Notes under the pieces: generated by a model | The model's input: only the letters and a program-made list of their open reading frames with translations | Database searches by the model: none | Told to the model about the DNA's origin: nothing | Assembly: GCA_964594045.1 (NCBI GenBank) | Contig: CAZQKR010000008.1 | Location: 62,001 to 126,000 of the forward strand | Reading direction: 5' to 3' | DNA from: UBA2365 sp964594045 | GTDB lineage: Bacteria > Bacteroidota > Bacteroidia > Chitinophagales > Saprospiraceae | Length of the DNA: 64,000 nt | Part shown: piece by piece, positions 17,737 to 27,431 of the stretch | Layout of the letters: every line of letters starts with the position of its first letter | How positions within the stretch are numbered: the stretch's first letter is position 1 | Position numbers and translations under genes: made by a program

Positions 17737-19467
17737 TTATTTTCCAGGTACCAGTTTGAATTCCACCCTTCTGTTCAACGCGCGGCCTTCAACAGATCCG
17801 TTGGTTGCGATCGGCCTGGTCTCGCCATAACCTGTATGCGTCATGCGTTTTGAATTCACACCGCTGCCAACCAGGAATTCATAGCAGGCTTTTGCACGTT
17901 CTTCAGATAACAGCTGATTCTTGGCAGGTGTACCTGTATTATCGGTGTGGCCGCTGATGGATAAATTGTAATCCGGATATTTGATCATGATCTGTACGAT
18001 CTGCCCCAATGTTTTGAATGATTCAGGCTTCAGAACGGCTAATCCGGTTTCAAACTGAACTGAACGCATCGCCACGTTAAGGGTTTCCTGATCTTCTTTT
18101 TTGATCTCAGGACAACCGTTGTTCCACACCGGACCTGCAGTATTCGGACATCTGTCCAGATGATCCGGTACTCCGTCACCATCGCTGTCAGGACAACCTT
18201 CGTAAACCGGCAAACCAGGCTTTTCAGGACATTTATCCTGATTGTCCAGCACACCGTCTCCGTCACGGTCGGGACATCCATCCCTGTTGACCTTACTGCC
18301 GCGTGGCGTATCCGGACATTTATCCAGGTGATCGGGAACACCATCATTATCCACATCACCCACTTCTATCATCGGACATCCGGTTTCATCCACTTTTGTA
18401 CCTTTCTGCGTTCCCGGACATTTGTCCATATAATCTGCAATACCGTCACCATCGCTGTCCAGAAGGCACCCGTCCTTATCCACAGGTGCTCCTTTGGGCG
18501 TATTGGCACATTTATCCAGATGATCAGGAACTCCGTCACCGTCGCTATCTATCGGACAACCGTCTTTATCCACACTTACACCCCGGGGTGTCTCAGGGCA
18601 TTTATCAAGATGGTCAGCAACGCCGTCACCATCTGCGTCCAGCACTTTTACCTCAGGGCAACCTTTGCTGCTGGCAGGACCGGCAACTTTAGGACATTCA
18701 TCCATATGGTCAGGCACTCCGTCACCATCTGAATCCGGACATCCGTTGTGTTTTGCCAATCCAGGCTCATCAGGACATGCATCCAGATAATCAGGAACAC
18801 CATCTTTGTCTGTGTCAGGACAGCCGTGAAATTCCGTGAGTCCTGCCACTTTCGGGCATAGATCCAGATAATCCGGAACCCCATCCATATCAGAGTCAAC
18901 CAGTTTTGGATCTGTCTCAACCTTTGCTTTTTCCTTCGCATTACCCAGCATGAATTTTACACCGATCCCGTGATGAAAGTTGGTCTTGTTCTCTGCCGTG
19001 CTGAAACGGAATTCCGACTGCCAGTTGACATAAGCCCTTTCATGAACTCTGAAATTGATCCCCAGACCAACAGGAAACTGAATATTGCTACCCCCTTCGA
19101 GTTCCTTCGAAATACCTGCTCCTGCCATGATATAGGGAACGACACTCATTTTTTTATTCAGGAAATGGTATTGGCCGACAATATCTCCTCCTAAAGCGGT
19201 AATCCTTTTTTGCAGCAAGGAATCCCTGATCACGCCCACTCTGAGTGGAACTCCGATTTTGATCCTGTCGTTGAGGCGGTGCAGATAAAACACTTCTAAC
19301 CCCTGACTGTAGTCTTTGAATGTGGTAAACTCGCCACCGTTCATGGTCTGATAATCCAGAAAAATGGTTTTCAAACCAATTTCATGCTGATAAATATCTT
19401 GTTGTGCCATAAGCGGTTGGATCAGGAACCACCAGATTATAGCTAAGTAAAAAATTCTATTCATCAT
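17737..19467 (-). CDS. OmpA-family outer membrane protein with nine thrombospondin type 3 repeats
   Basis: Signal peptide to about residue 22 (LMAQ), then a predicted small barrel or N-terminal domain at about 25-175. Nine calcium-binding thrombospondin type 3 repeats (DSDGDGVPDxxDxCP) follow at 191-453. A peptidoglycan-binding OmpA domain lies at about 465-576, with GHTDNTG, GYGETRPIATN and NRRVEF. The protein should span from the outer membrane to the cell wall with a stiff calcium-bound stalk between. This architecture is common in Bacteroidota. It is the first of four neighbouring envelope genes on this strand and has its own promoter. Confidence 0.93.
   Translation of the reverse strand: MMNRIFYLAIIWWFLIQPLMAQQDIYQHEIGLKTIFLDYQTMNGGEFTTFKDYSQGLEVFYLHRLNDRIKIGVPLRVGVIRDSLLQKRITALGGDIVGQYHFLNKKMSVVPYIMAGAGISKELEGGSNIQFPVGLGINFRVHERAYVNWQSEFRFSTAENKTNFHHGIGVKFMLGNAKEKAKVETDPKLVDSDMDGVPDYLDLCPKVAGLTEFHGCPDTDKDGVPDYLDACPDEPGLAKHNGCPDSDGDGVPDHMDECPKVAGPASSKGCPEVKVLDADGDGVADHLDKCPETPRGVSVDKDGCPIDSDGDGVPDHLDKCANTPKGAPVDKDGCLLDSDGDGIADYMDKCPGTQKGTKVDETGCPMIEVGDVDNDGVPDHLDKCPDTPRGSKVNRDGCPDRDGDGVLDNQDKCPEKPGLPVYEGCPDSDGDGVPDHLDRCPNTAGPVWNNGCPEIKKEDQETLNVAMRSVQFETGLAVLKPESFKTLGQIVQIMIKYPDYNLSISGHTDNTGTPAKNQLLSEERAKACYEFLVGSGVNSKRMTHTGYGETRPIATNGSVEGRALNRRVEFKLVPGK
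18109..18897 (-). repeat. DNA region encoding nine TSP type 3 repeats
   Basis: Degenerate tandem units of roughly 70-110 bases encode DxDxDGVPDxxDxCP repeats. They also create long spurious open frames on the opposite strand. Confidence 0.85.
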
Positions 19468-19500
19468 GTAAGATTTATAAGATTCTTATGCCAATCCATG

Positions 19501-19530
19501 CAAAATTAGCATATATATCAGTGTTTTCAA
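19501..19530 (-). promoter_or_regulatory. Promoter of the TSP3/OmpA gene
   Basis: On the minus strand a TTG (-33) at 19530-19528 and TAATTTTG (-7) at 19508-19501 are separated by exactly 19 bases, as in the Bacteroidota consensus. The -7 box lies about 33 bases before the ATG. Confidence 0.7.
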
Positions 19531-19693
19531 TACAATTCCAACAAATTATGCATAAAAAACGCTTATAATTTGTTTAAAATCTGTTTTTTCTAAAGATTCA
19601 GGTTTTTCTCCATTCGTTACAATCTCATGCAGAAATTGTTGTCTTCATGTCAGTTTTCCGTAAACCTGATACCAAAAATTCAAAATCAGAGGG

Positions 19694-21475
19694 TCAGTCA
19701 CCCAGGCTTAAGATTTTGAGTTCCACTCGCTGATTCATCCTTCTGCCATCAACTGTAGCATTGGAGGCGATAGGATTTCTTTTTCCATAACCCTTATAGC
19801 TGATCCTGTTTGCATCTATGCCTTTTGCAATCAAATACTCAGCAACACTTTTTGCCCTTTCAAGAGATAACCGGTCACAGTAATCATCAGGAGGAAGGCT
19901 GTTGGTATGGCCTCCGATCTCTGTGATGATCTTTGGATTGGCATTCAGGAAATCAAAAATTTCATTCAATACCGGAATAGACGCATCTGTAATATTGGTA
20001 GAATCCGGCAGGAAAAACAATTGGTTGATCCTGACGATTTGCCCAACTTCTATCTTATCAATGTCCAGCGCCAACTGACCGGTTTCAATTTCCACTTCGA
20101 AAGTGACATTGCTTTTACAACCCATCATATCGGTCAGTACGGCATTATGCCGGCCTTTCCCCAGATTGGTTGCCGGATTTTCTGATTTTTGCCCGTCCAT
20201 TTCAAAAATATATCCGGGGGTGCCTCCGCTGAAGGAAAATTTTGCCGTCATCCTGCCTGCGGCACCTTCCTCGATCAGTTCATCCATTGTCAATTTCAGC
20301 ATTGGCGGATCACTGAGTTGTACCCTTGAGTCCATTTTCTGATTGTCACCATCTGTTACAGTTACCCTGTATTGACCGCTCTTCAGGCCAAATATCTGCT
20401 GAACATCCTCTGCACCGGTTGACCATATGATCCTGTAAGGAGGATTTCCGTTTTTAATACTCAGTCTGACACTGCCATCCGTATATTCAAAACATGACGG
20501 TGATCTGCCTGTCAGGACGATTTCCATGGGCAATGTAGATCTTTCCTTCGCAGGTCTGGCTTTGAATCCCACAGTAAACAGTCCATTACCTTCTGTGCCT
20601 ATCCACAGTTTGTCATTGTCATCCACTGCGATGGAAAGGCATTTCTGGCTCACCAATCCAAGATCCTGGCCGTAGCGCTCAATTTTCCCTGAATAGGGGT
20701 TGAAACGGATCAATAATTCCGAGGCGATCAATATCCTGTCCTCTGAATCGATGGCTATTGCGTTGACTTTCCCCTTTTTCAGACCATCCTGGAGGTCGGC
20801 ATCGTTCCAACGGTTTCTTTTATTGAAATTTTCTATGTTCCATAGGCTGTTTTCTGCCAATAGCCAAAGTCCTTCCCTGTTTTCATAAACACTTTCCATC
20901 GATTGTCTTTCCCAGGACTTCCATTTGTCATTTTCTATTCTCACAACGCCTTTCCTTGTGCCAACCCACAAAATTCCATAGGAGTCTTCATACAGAAAAT
21001 TGATCTCATCTGAATTCAGCTTCGAATTTTTACTGGTGTACTTCCTGAAATTATCGAGGTTGCGCAGATTGTATTTATACAAGCCTTTATCCGTTCCTAT
21101 CCATAGAAAATTATTGGATACCAGCATATCTTTGATCACTGCAACCGGGTCTTCCAGTTTATGGTTAATGAAATCCTGTGTACTGCCAAAAAAACCACCG
21201 CCTCCGTAATAGATCACGTTTTGATTCGGGCCGGCAGTCAAGGAAGTCACCCTGTTGCCTGCAAAAACCTTTTTAGCTGCATCCTCAAATGAATTGACAT
21301 AGAACAATCCATGATCTGTCCCCAGATAGATGGAACCGTCCGCTCTCATGAAAATATCATATACGCTGATATTGTCCGGCAGATCAGGATACTTCACCAA
21401 TTCGTAATTATTCTGAGCCTTTACTGCTACAGTAAAATACAACAAAGCGCTGAAAAGGAGAGTTAATGCACGCAT
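19694..21475 (-). CDS. Beta-propeller / SprB-like repeat / OmpA-domain protein
   Basis: Signal peptide to about residue 21 (AVKAQ). Residues of about 30-330 contain repeated blades of the two-component-regulator-propeller type (LWIGTDKGLYKY, LWVGTRKGVVRI, LWIGTEGNGLFTV). Residues of about 345-410 match a SprB-type repeat (GNPPYRIIWSTG, GLKSGQYRVTVTD), and a second related unit follows. Residues of about 485-593 form an OmpA peptidoglycan-binding domain (GGHTNSLP, GYGKRNPIASN, NQRVELK). SprB repeats are known from gliding adhesins. No kinase or DNA-binding domain is present, so it is a surface protein rather than a regulator. Role unknown. Confidence 0.85.
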   Translation of the reverse strand: MRALTLLFSALLYFTVAVKAQNNYELVKYPDLPDNISVYDIFMRADGSIYLGTDHGLFYVNSFEDAAKKVFAGNRVTSLTAGPNQNVIYYGGGGFFGSTQDFINHKLEDPVAVIKDMLVSNNFLWIGTDKGLYKYNLRNLDNFRKYTSKNSKLNSDEINFLYEDSYGILWVGTRKGVVRIENDKWKSWERQSMESVYENREGLWLLAENSLWNIENFNKRNRWNDADLQDGLKKGKVNAIAIDSEDRILIASELLIRFNPYSGKIERYGQDLGLVSQKCLSIAVDDNDKLWIGTEGNGLFTVGFKARPAKERSTLPMEIVLTGRSPSCFEYTDGSVRLSIKNGNPPYRIIWSTGAEDVQQIFGLKSGQYRVTVTDGDNQKMDSRVQLSDPPMLKLTMDELIEEGAAGRMTAKFSFSGGTPGYIFEMDGQKSENPATNLGKGRHNAVLTDMMGCKSNVTFEVEIETGQLALDIDKIEVGQIVRINQLFFLPDSTNITDASIPVLNEIFDFLNANPKIITEIGGHTNSLPPDDYCDRLSLERAKSVAEYLIAKGIDANRISYKGYGKRNPIASNATVDGRRMNQRVELKILSLGD

Positions 21476-21504
21476 GTTAACTTAATTAGCTTCTAAATTT
21501 GGTT

Positions 21505-21533
21505 CAAATATATAAATATTGGATCAGATCAAA
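21505..21533 (-). promoter_or_regulatory. Promoter of the propeller/OmpA gene
   Basis: On the minus strand TTTG at 21533-21530 and TATATTTG at 21512-21505 are separated by 17 bases, close to the TTTG-N19-TAnnTTTG consensus. Confidence 0.6.
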
Positions 21534-21713
21534 AGATGATCAAGACTTATCTTTCAATTTCAGGCGGTTTTCTGATATTTATGGACAATAGTCTGTGCTA
21601 AAACCGGATTTTTAATGTAAAAACGAAAAGACTGCAAATTGAGTATTTTTTCAGGGTCTGAAATAAAAAAAGAGGGTTCATGTTTGAACCCCCAAAGTTT
21701 GTAATCAAAATCC

Positions 21714-23714
21714 TTAATTTTCATTCACCCTGGTCAAAACACCATCCGTATCCATGACGATCTCTGCCCCGGTGAACCCCCTGTTTATCGCTTTGATCTG
21801 TGAGGTTTTAGCCTGTTCAAGATTGGTGAATCCACTCAATATGAATATCGTCCATTTATCTTTGGACCATTGTTCAATTACACCGAGGTCTTTTACTTTT
21901 TCAACATCGAAATATAGCGGGTTGGAATATGCTGCCAGCCTTACTTTGTAGTTACTTTCCACTGCAGGTTTTTCGTATTTTGCATTTTTATGGAATGAAT
22001 ATTTGGACACCAGCAACTCCAGTTCTTTTACATTGAGCATTTCCTCAACAAGGAAAGCGTCCTTGAACCCTTTGCTTCTGACATTGTTGAGCACTTCTTT
22101 TGCTTCGGTTTCACCATAGAAATAGCCCAGTCTGATCTTATATGCATTGTCTTTTCTGATCCGGTATACATTACCCAGCTCGATCAAATCATTGTAGCGG
22201 TCGTAATTGCCTTTATCCTGAGTGATGGAGGCCAGTTGTACAAAGTAAACCCTCATACTGGTATTAATGATCTCTCCGTAGGCAACCCTGAAAGCGCCCT
22301 CCAAAGACAGATCATCCGGTGCCATTTCATTGTCGCGGAATCCAACCTGTGCAGAAGGACCTGACTTGATCTGAACTGTATTTGGATCGATCATGGATTC
22401 CAGGGAAACAGCCTTTGGAATATTTTTTTCAGCAAGCATTTCAGCTTCTTCAAATCGTTTGGATGGCAAAGAATAGTAGATATCAAATCCGCCTTTCCCT
22501 CCGATCCGGTTGGATGCGTAGTAATATTCCAGGTTAGCCGGATCAAAGATCAAACCGATCTCATCTCCCATCGAATTGATCCCTTTACCCAGATTTTCAG
22601 GCAGGGTCCATGTACCGTTCTCCATACTGGTCGTAAAAACATCATAACCACCTAAACCTGCGTGGAAATCTGAAGAAAAATAAAGTTTGCCATCCATATA
22701 GTATGGAGAAATCTCATTGCCGGGTGTGTTGATATTTGTTCCAACAGGTTTAGGTGCAGACCAGGCATTTTGTTCAAAATGAATGGAGTACAGATCAAAA
22801 TCCATTTGTTTTCCATGCATATTGGAGGCAAAATAAATAGTGTTGTCATCTTCACCAAAACAGGCATAAGCAACAGAATATGCCGTGTTATTTACGGGCA
22901 ATGCCTGCTCATTTGAGTATTCGCCAAGTTCGTTCACATCGGCAATATAAACACTCATATCTTTTTCATTTCCTGTGATCTGCCTGTTGCCATTCCTGAA
23001 GTTGTTCCGCGTGAACAGCACTTTTGATCTGTCGCCGGAAAAATGCAATGCGTGGACGCCCTGCCAGTCTATAGGACCGGATTTCATCTCTGAGCTGACC
23101 AATTGATTTTTACTCATGCGGGAAGAGATCAGGTTCAGTTTATTACGTTTGACATTCAGGGCATTCAATTCATTCTGGTCAGCAGAAAATGATGCATAGA
23201 TCAGTCCATCTTTCCAGAAGGACGGACTGAAATCATCTGTTTTACTGCTGGACCGGACAAGGTATACTTCGTAGGCATCTCTTTGCGCCATCATTTTCGA
23301 AGCAGCTTCAGACATTTTTACAAAGTGCCTGACAGTTTCTGTCATCGAAGGATCCTGACATTTTTCGTAAATGGCAATTGCCTGTTCATACAAACCCATG
23401 GAACGCAGGGTATGGCCATAGGAAAGCAGGTGTCCGGGCAGGATATCCTTGCCTGACTGCAGTAATTGATCATACATTCTGGCTGCACGAACAGGTTGGT
23501 TGGTCATGTAATAGGCTTCTGCCAGCTTTTCAATGACTGCGGCATCATCAGGATTGTTTTTCAAATCCTGAAGATAAGAATCGATGGCCAGCCGATATGC
23601 GCCCAGCTCAAACTGACGGTCACCAACTGTTTTTTCCTGCGCTGAAACGACCTGGTGAAAGGAAGTGCAAATGTTAAGCGCAAAAAATAACAGAATCACA
23701 CTTAGTTTTCTCAT
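21714..23714 (-). CDS. TPR / PD40 / SPOR-like envelope protein
   Basis: Signal peptide to about residue 25 (VVSAQ). Residues of about 28-140 are tetratricopeptide-like helices. Residues of about 150-420 carry PD40 (WD40-like) blades such as GLIYASFSADQNEL, TIYFASNMHG, KLYFSSDFHAGLGGYDVF and YYYASNRIGGKGGFDIYY. The C-terminal part has two or three SPOR-like units (YFVQLASI, YKIRLGYFYGETEA, YKVRLAAYSNP). TPR plus PD40 resembles PorE/SprE-like Bacteroidota envelope proteins, but the OmpA domain those carry is replaced here by SPOR-like repeats, which in other proteins bind denuded peptidoglycan. Probably periplasmic or anchored to the cell wall. Confidence 0.78.
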   Translation of the reverse strand: MRKLSVILLFFALNICTSFHQVVSAQEKTVGDRQFELGAYRLAIDSYLQDLKNNPDDAAVIEKLAEAYYMTNQPVRAARMYDQLLQSGKDILPGHLLSYGHTLRSMGLYEQAIAIYEKCQDPSMTETVRHFVKMSEAASKMMAQRDAYEVYLVRSSSKTDDFSPSFWKDGLIYASFSADQNELNALNVKRNKLNLISSRMSKNQLVSSEMKSGPIDWQGVHALHFSGDRSKVLFTRNNFRNGNRQITGNEKDMSVYIADVNELGEYSNEQALPVNNTAYSVAYACFGEDDNTIYFASNMHGKQMDFDLYSIHFEQNAWSAPKPVGTNINTPGNEISPYYMDGKLYFSSDFHAGLGGYDVFTTSMENGTWTLPENLGKGINSMGDEIGLIFDPANLEYYYASNRIGGKGGFDIYYSLPSKRFEEAEMLAEKNIPKAVSLESMIDPNTVQIKSGPSAQVGFRDNEMAPDDLSLEGAFRVAYGEIINTSMRVYFVQLASITQDKGNYDRYNDLIELGNVYRIRKDNAYKIRLGYFYGETEAKEVLNNVRSKGFKDAFLVEEMLNVKELELLVSKYSFHKNAKYEKPAVESNYKVRLAAYSNPLYFDVEKVKDLGVIEQWSKDKWTIFILSGFTNLEQAKTSQIKAINRGFTGAEIVMDTDGVLTRVNEN

Positions 23715-23751
23715 TTTAAAAGAATTTTGATTAGTTAAACATTATGCAATA

Positions 23752-23759
23752 CAAATATA
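23752..23759 (-). promoter_or_regulatory. -7 box of the TPR/PD40 gene
   Basis: The minus strand reads TATATTTG, an exact TAnnTTTG match, 38 bases upstream of the ATG at 23714. Confidence 0.5.
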
Positions 23760-23956
23760 TGAACATAATAATTTAAAAAATAGAAATATATAAAAAAAAC
23801 GTAATATTTAACTAAAAAATGATGAAAAACTTAGTTTTTTTGTAAAAATAATAAATTTTGTTTAAAACTTGAGATGGCAGGCCGGCAAACCTAAAAACTG
23901 CAATCGTGAAGTCAGTTAGACAACCCACATAAATTCAGTCTGATCGTATCTAAAGT

Positions 23957-24676
23957 TCATTTCCGGTTGGAAAGTATCACTTTTACCCTGCCTATTTGAG
24001 ATTCACTGAAGGTAATGTTGTAAGGATATTCGTCGAGATAAAAGCGGATCTGCATTTTACTGGTTTGTGAAATGCGTTTTCTTAATTCGTCATCCAGAAT
24101 TACCCTGAACCTGATGTCTTTAACTGTGTATTCTGAAACATCGTTGGATTGCGTGACTTTCGTTTCGGTAGATTCCTTGACTTTCGGATCTTCCTTATTT
24201 GAATCATTCCTGTTTGATATGGAATTTGAACTAGCGCTAATGCCTGAACCACTGTTATTGTCCGTTTTCTCTGTTGTGGTGGTCACTGCTGTTGTGGTGG
24301 TTGAGGATTCATCCCTCTGAATCCGAACAGCGTTATTGATCGATTCAATCCGGCATTCGGATATACCTGAATCCGTTCTGATATAGATCGTAGGCTGAAG
24401 ATTGAACAGTGGTCTCGATGTCAATACCATAAAAAGACTTGAGACCACCCCTTCCGGATTGCTGACCGTCTCAAAACGATGGTTTACACTGATATTGTGT
24501 ATACCATAACTGTAGTCTTTGATCAACGGTTTGGCAGTGATTGAAAACCCGGTATAACTGATGGTCTGGTTTTTGTATTCGTCAGTTACGGTATTGTAGA
24601 GGTCATAGCCCGGATACATGATCTCACAGGATGACAATATCAGGATCACTGCAAGGGAATTGATACAGTACTTCAT
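23957..24676 (-). CDS. Lipoprotein of unknown function with Ser/Thr-rich linker
   Basis: A lipobox (LILSSC, Cys at residue 17) predicts a lipidated outer-membrane or periplasmic protein. Residues of about 40-118 and 180-239 form two beta-rich parts. Between them lies a low-complexity Thr/Ser/Asn linker at about 123-170 (TTTTAVTTTTEK then NNSGSGISASSNS). The C-terminal part mentions no catalytic motif. It sits upstream of the TPR/PD40 gene on the same strand with a 240-base gap. Function not recognised. Confidence 0.75.
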   Translation of the reverse strand: MKYCINSLAVILILSSCEIMYPGYDLYNTVTDEYKNQTISYTGFSITAKPLIKDYSYGIHNISVNHRFETVSNPEGVVSSLFMVLTSRPLFNLQPTIYIRTDSGISECRIESINNAVRIQRDESSTTTTAVTTTTEKTDNNSGSGISASSNSISNRNDSNKEDPKVKESTETKVTQSNDVSEYTVKDIRFRVILDDELRKRISQTSKMQIRFYLDEYPYNITFSESQIGRVKVILSNRK

Positions 24677-24944
24677 AGGAATTGTTTTAATGAGATTGAA
24701 AGATCGTTATCCTAAAAAATCGTTTGCGATCTGAGGAACGCGACCATTTATTTTCTGGTACCCTCCATTGATCGGGATAAATTTATATGAAATAAACGAG
24801 AAAAAAAGAAGTGTGAAGTACCTTTAAAACGCTTTTAACATCCTGTAAGGAATAATTAACGGTTCGGAGAACAGGCAGCAATTGCTCTATAAATCGTTGG
24901 ATTTATCGGAGTTGAAGAATTATCAACCAGAAATAATCAGTTCA

Positions 24945-26408
24945 TCACTTGCCTTTCCCCTTGAACAATACAAGCAAAGTGAAAAAGATGATCTTGAAAT
25001 CCAGGCCCAGTGACATGTTTTCAATGTAAAGTATATCAAATTTGAGTCTTTGCAGCATCTGGTCGATGGTGGAAGCATAGCCGTATTTGACCTGACCCCA
25101 TGATGTGATCCCTGGTCTGACTTTGAGCAAATGTTTAAAGTGCGGGGCTTTTTCGATCAGCAGATTGATGTAGTATTGCCTTTCCGGCCTGGGGCCAACC
25201 AAAGACATCTCGCCGATCAGGACATTCCAGAACTGTGGAAGTTCATCCAAACGATATTTTCGCATGAATGAACCAAAGGGCGTCACGCGGTCGTCTGCAT
25301 CGTGGGACAGCTGCGGACCATCCGATTCCGCATCCAGATACATTGTACGGAATTTATTGATCATGAATGGTTTACCCAGATAACCGATTCTCTCCTGCCT
25401 GTAAATGACAGGGCCTGGCGATGATAACTTTACCCTTAAGGCAAGGTAGATGAATACGGGGAATAAAAGTATCATGGCAAACAAACTTGCCAGAATATCG
25501 ATCATTCTTTTGATGGTTTGTTCCCACTTGGACATCAGCTCCTGCTCAATTTCGATCAGGACTGCACCGTAAACGTGCGTCATTTTGACCACTCCAAGAA
25601 GAATATCGTACATATCGGGAATGATCTTCACCAGTATCTGATCCTTGAAATCAAACAGGATATTGAGAATGTTTTTCAACTTTGAATGTTCGGAAGTTTC
25701 AACCGCAATGATCACTTCTTCCACATGATGTTCCTGAATGATGTCTTTCAACTGATCCAGTTTTCCAAGACAGGGAAGATATTTTGAAAGTTCATTTTTG
25801 CTTTTGCCGTTTGTGTCGACGAATCCGATAAAATTGTAACCAAGATTATAGGATAATCCTGTAATCTCCTGGTAAAGATCCGTTCCGTTGCGGTCTCCCC
25901 CGATGATGATGGTATTGAACCCTACCCTTCCCTTTTTGATCTGTTCTTTTGCGTAAGTGAGTATGACAAATCTCAGAATAAAGGTGATCGGAAAATGAAA
26001 ACCCACGTAAGTGAAATATAGCTGAACGTGGTTGAGGTAGTTCAATTCAGGCTCCCTGTTGACCAGAAATAAGAATATGCCCAGGCTGCCTGTGAGCGTT
26101 AGGGTCAATGTACGTTTCAGGGTGGCATAGCGGGAAAACCGGTAAAGATCCTTGTATTTATCCAGCGAAAAGTAAACCAGTAACCAAAATGTAGGCACCA
26201 GGATCAAACCAAGCAAAAAATCACTGTCGAACCCGACATCCTTCAAATTCAAGCCAGGCTGCAATCCCAATTCCTTATATACGAAAAACAATGTCCATGC
26301 CAGAGCCGCAGTGAAAAAGTCGCTTGCCCTGTACAACATCATGGTTAATTTTTTAGTATATTTCATTGCCTGTTGTTTATTGTCTTCAAGAGCCGTTTTC
26401 AAGTTCAT
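24945..26408 (-). CDS. Undecaprenyl-phosphate sugar phosphotransferase (exopolysaccharide initiating enzyme)
   Basis: Polyprenyl-phosphate hexose-1-phosphate transferase of the WbaP/WcaJ type, which attaches the first sugar phosphate to undecaprenyl phosphate for exopolysaccharide or capsule. Four to five N-terminal membrane segments lie at about 25-160, then a nucleotide-binding-like domain (FNTIIIGGDRNGTDL). The C-terminal catalytic domain begins near 300 with a hydrophobic helix and shows YRQERIGYLGKPF, NKFRTMYLDAE, KYRLDELPQFWNVL and GPRPERQYYI. The ATG at 26408 is preferred over GTG at 26426. It follows a lipoprotein gene closely, so the two are likely co-transcribed. Confidence 0.92.
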   Translation of the reverse strand: MNLKTALEDNKQQAMKYTKKLTMMLYRASDFFTAALAWTLFFVYKELGLQPGLNLKDVGFDSDFLLGLILVPTFWLLVYFSLDKYKDLYRFSRYATLKRTLTLTLTGSLGIFLFLVNREPELNYLNHVQLYFTYVGFHFPITFILRFVILTYAKEQIKKGRVGFNTIIIGGDRNGTDLYQEITGLSYNLGYNFIGFVDTNGKSKNELSKYLPCLGKLDQLKDIIQEHHVEEVIIAVETSEHSKLKNILNILFDFKDQILVKIIPDMYDILLGVVKMTHVYGAVLIEIEQELMSKWEQTIKRMIDILASLFAMILLFPVFIYLALRVKLSSPGPVIYRQERIGYLGKPFMINKFRTMYLDAESDGPQLSHDADDRVTPFGSFMRKYRLDELPQFWNVLIGEMSLVGPRPERQYYINLLIEKAPHFKHLLKVRPGITSWGQVKYGYASTIDQMLQRLKFDILYIENMSLGLDFKIIFFTLLVLFKGKGK

Positions 26409-26435
26409 TTCACGGATCAACGGCACATTATATTT

Positions 26436-27308
26436 TTAAAAATGGAGTAACTTTACATTATCTAAATAAACTTTTGCATTTTCTTTATCGCTATCCAGCT
26501 GGAGGCTGAAAAAAAACCTGTAAGCATCAAATTTGGAAGAAGACAGCTCCTCAGTGATATTGATATAAACTTTTTGCCAGTCACTGTTTTCTTTCATGCC
26601 CAGATAATAGCTTTTAATTCCCTGGCTTCCGGTATTTTCATCATAACCTATCATGCCAAAAAAGAAATCCTGATCTGCCAGATAATCCAATTCAATGTAT
26701 ATGGATTTACCATCGATGGGTAAATTGAGCAATGGAGTGGTATTGGCGGATTCGAGTATGGGATGATCCTTATTGACTGAAAGCATTGCAGCATAACTTC
26801 CTGACCTGACTTTTTCTGCACTCTGTGTAATCATGCTTTCCGGATCTTTATCCAGGTCAAAACCAAAAGTATTTGAAATGTGCTCAAAACCTTCATTGAA
26901 CCTCATGACCACATTACTCCGGTATTTGTAGACCGGAGTGATCTTATAGGTTTTTCCGGGCAAAATGACCTGATCGAGTTCATAAAATTCCAGGAATGGG
27001 TACAATGTGAGATAAGATGCGATGCCGTTGTCCCTTATTCCTGCAAGGAATTGCAAGGAAGATGTCTCTCCGTTGTTTGCGGGGATCACCGGAATATGGC
27101 CCGGATATGGAAAAACACCTAACGCCTGGCCATCCAGGTAAGCCCAGATATCCCTGACATCATGGGTTGTAACCTGACTGTTGTTGCCCGGCTCATAAAC
27201 CATGATATCTTCAACAACAATATAACCCGGCTCAATTTCCCCGGGATCAAAAACCGAACATGAGTTCAGTCCGAAAAACAAGAATAATATTAAAAATAAA
27301 TTTTTCAT
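26436..27308 (-). CDS. Lipoprotein with carbohydrate-binding-like C-terminal domain, unknown function
   Basis: Lipobox LNSC with Cys at residue 17. The body is beta-rich. The C-terminal half (about 140-290) has the look of a jelly-roll module: a signal for a bound ligand (GSYAAMLSVNKD), KSIYIELDYLADQDF, WQKVYINITEEL and a final AKVYLDNVKLL, a pattern frequent in Bacteroidota surface lipoproteins. No enzyme motif is visible. It ends just before the sugar transferase gene, suggesting a shared transcript and perhaps a role with the surface polysaccharide. The jelly-roll assignment is inference. Confidence 0.75.
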   Translation of the reverse strand: MKNLFLILFLFFGLNSCSVFDPGEIEPGYIVVEDIMVYEPGNNSQVTTHDVRDIWAYLDGQALGVFPYPGHIPVIPANNGETSSLQFLAGIRDNGIASYLTLYPFLEFYELDQVILPGKTYKITPVYKYRSNVVMRFNEGFEHISNTFGFDLDKDPESMITQSAEKVRSGSYAAMLSVNKDHPILESANTTPLLNLPIDGKSIYIELDYLADQDFFFGMIGYDENTGSQGIKSYYLGMKENSDWQKVYINITEELSSSKFDAYRFFFSLQLDSDKENAKVYLDNVKLLHF

Positions 27309-27431
27309 AGATTTTCTATCTGCTTTTGTTTTCGTAATAACGAATCAAATCAATATTTGCCTTTCAAAAGTTCTGATTTGGTCTATTCAAAAGTCAGAAG
27401 CAACATCATCTCATTTCTTACATGTTAATAT

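Noticed and set aside
18160..18732. Long open frame of 190 codons on the plus strand
   Set aside because: It lies opposite the TSP3 repeats of the OmpA gene; repeat periodicity keeps the antisense frame open. The minus-strand protein has clear domains.
19694..21475. Hybrid two-component sensor
   Set aside because: Propeller blades resemble those of hybrid sensors, but no histidine kinase, receiver or DNA-binding domain is present; the end is OmpA.
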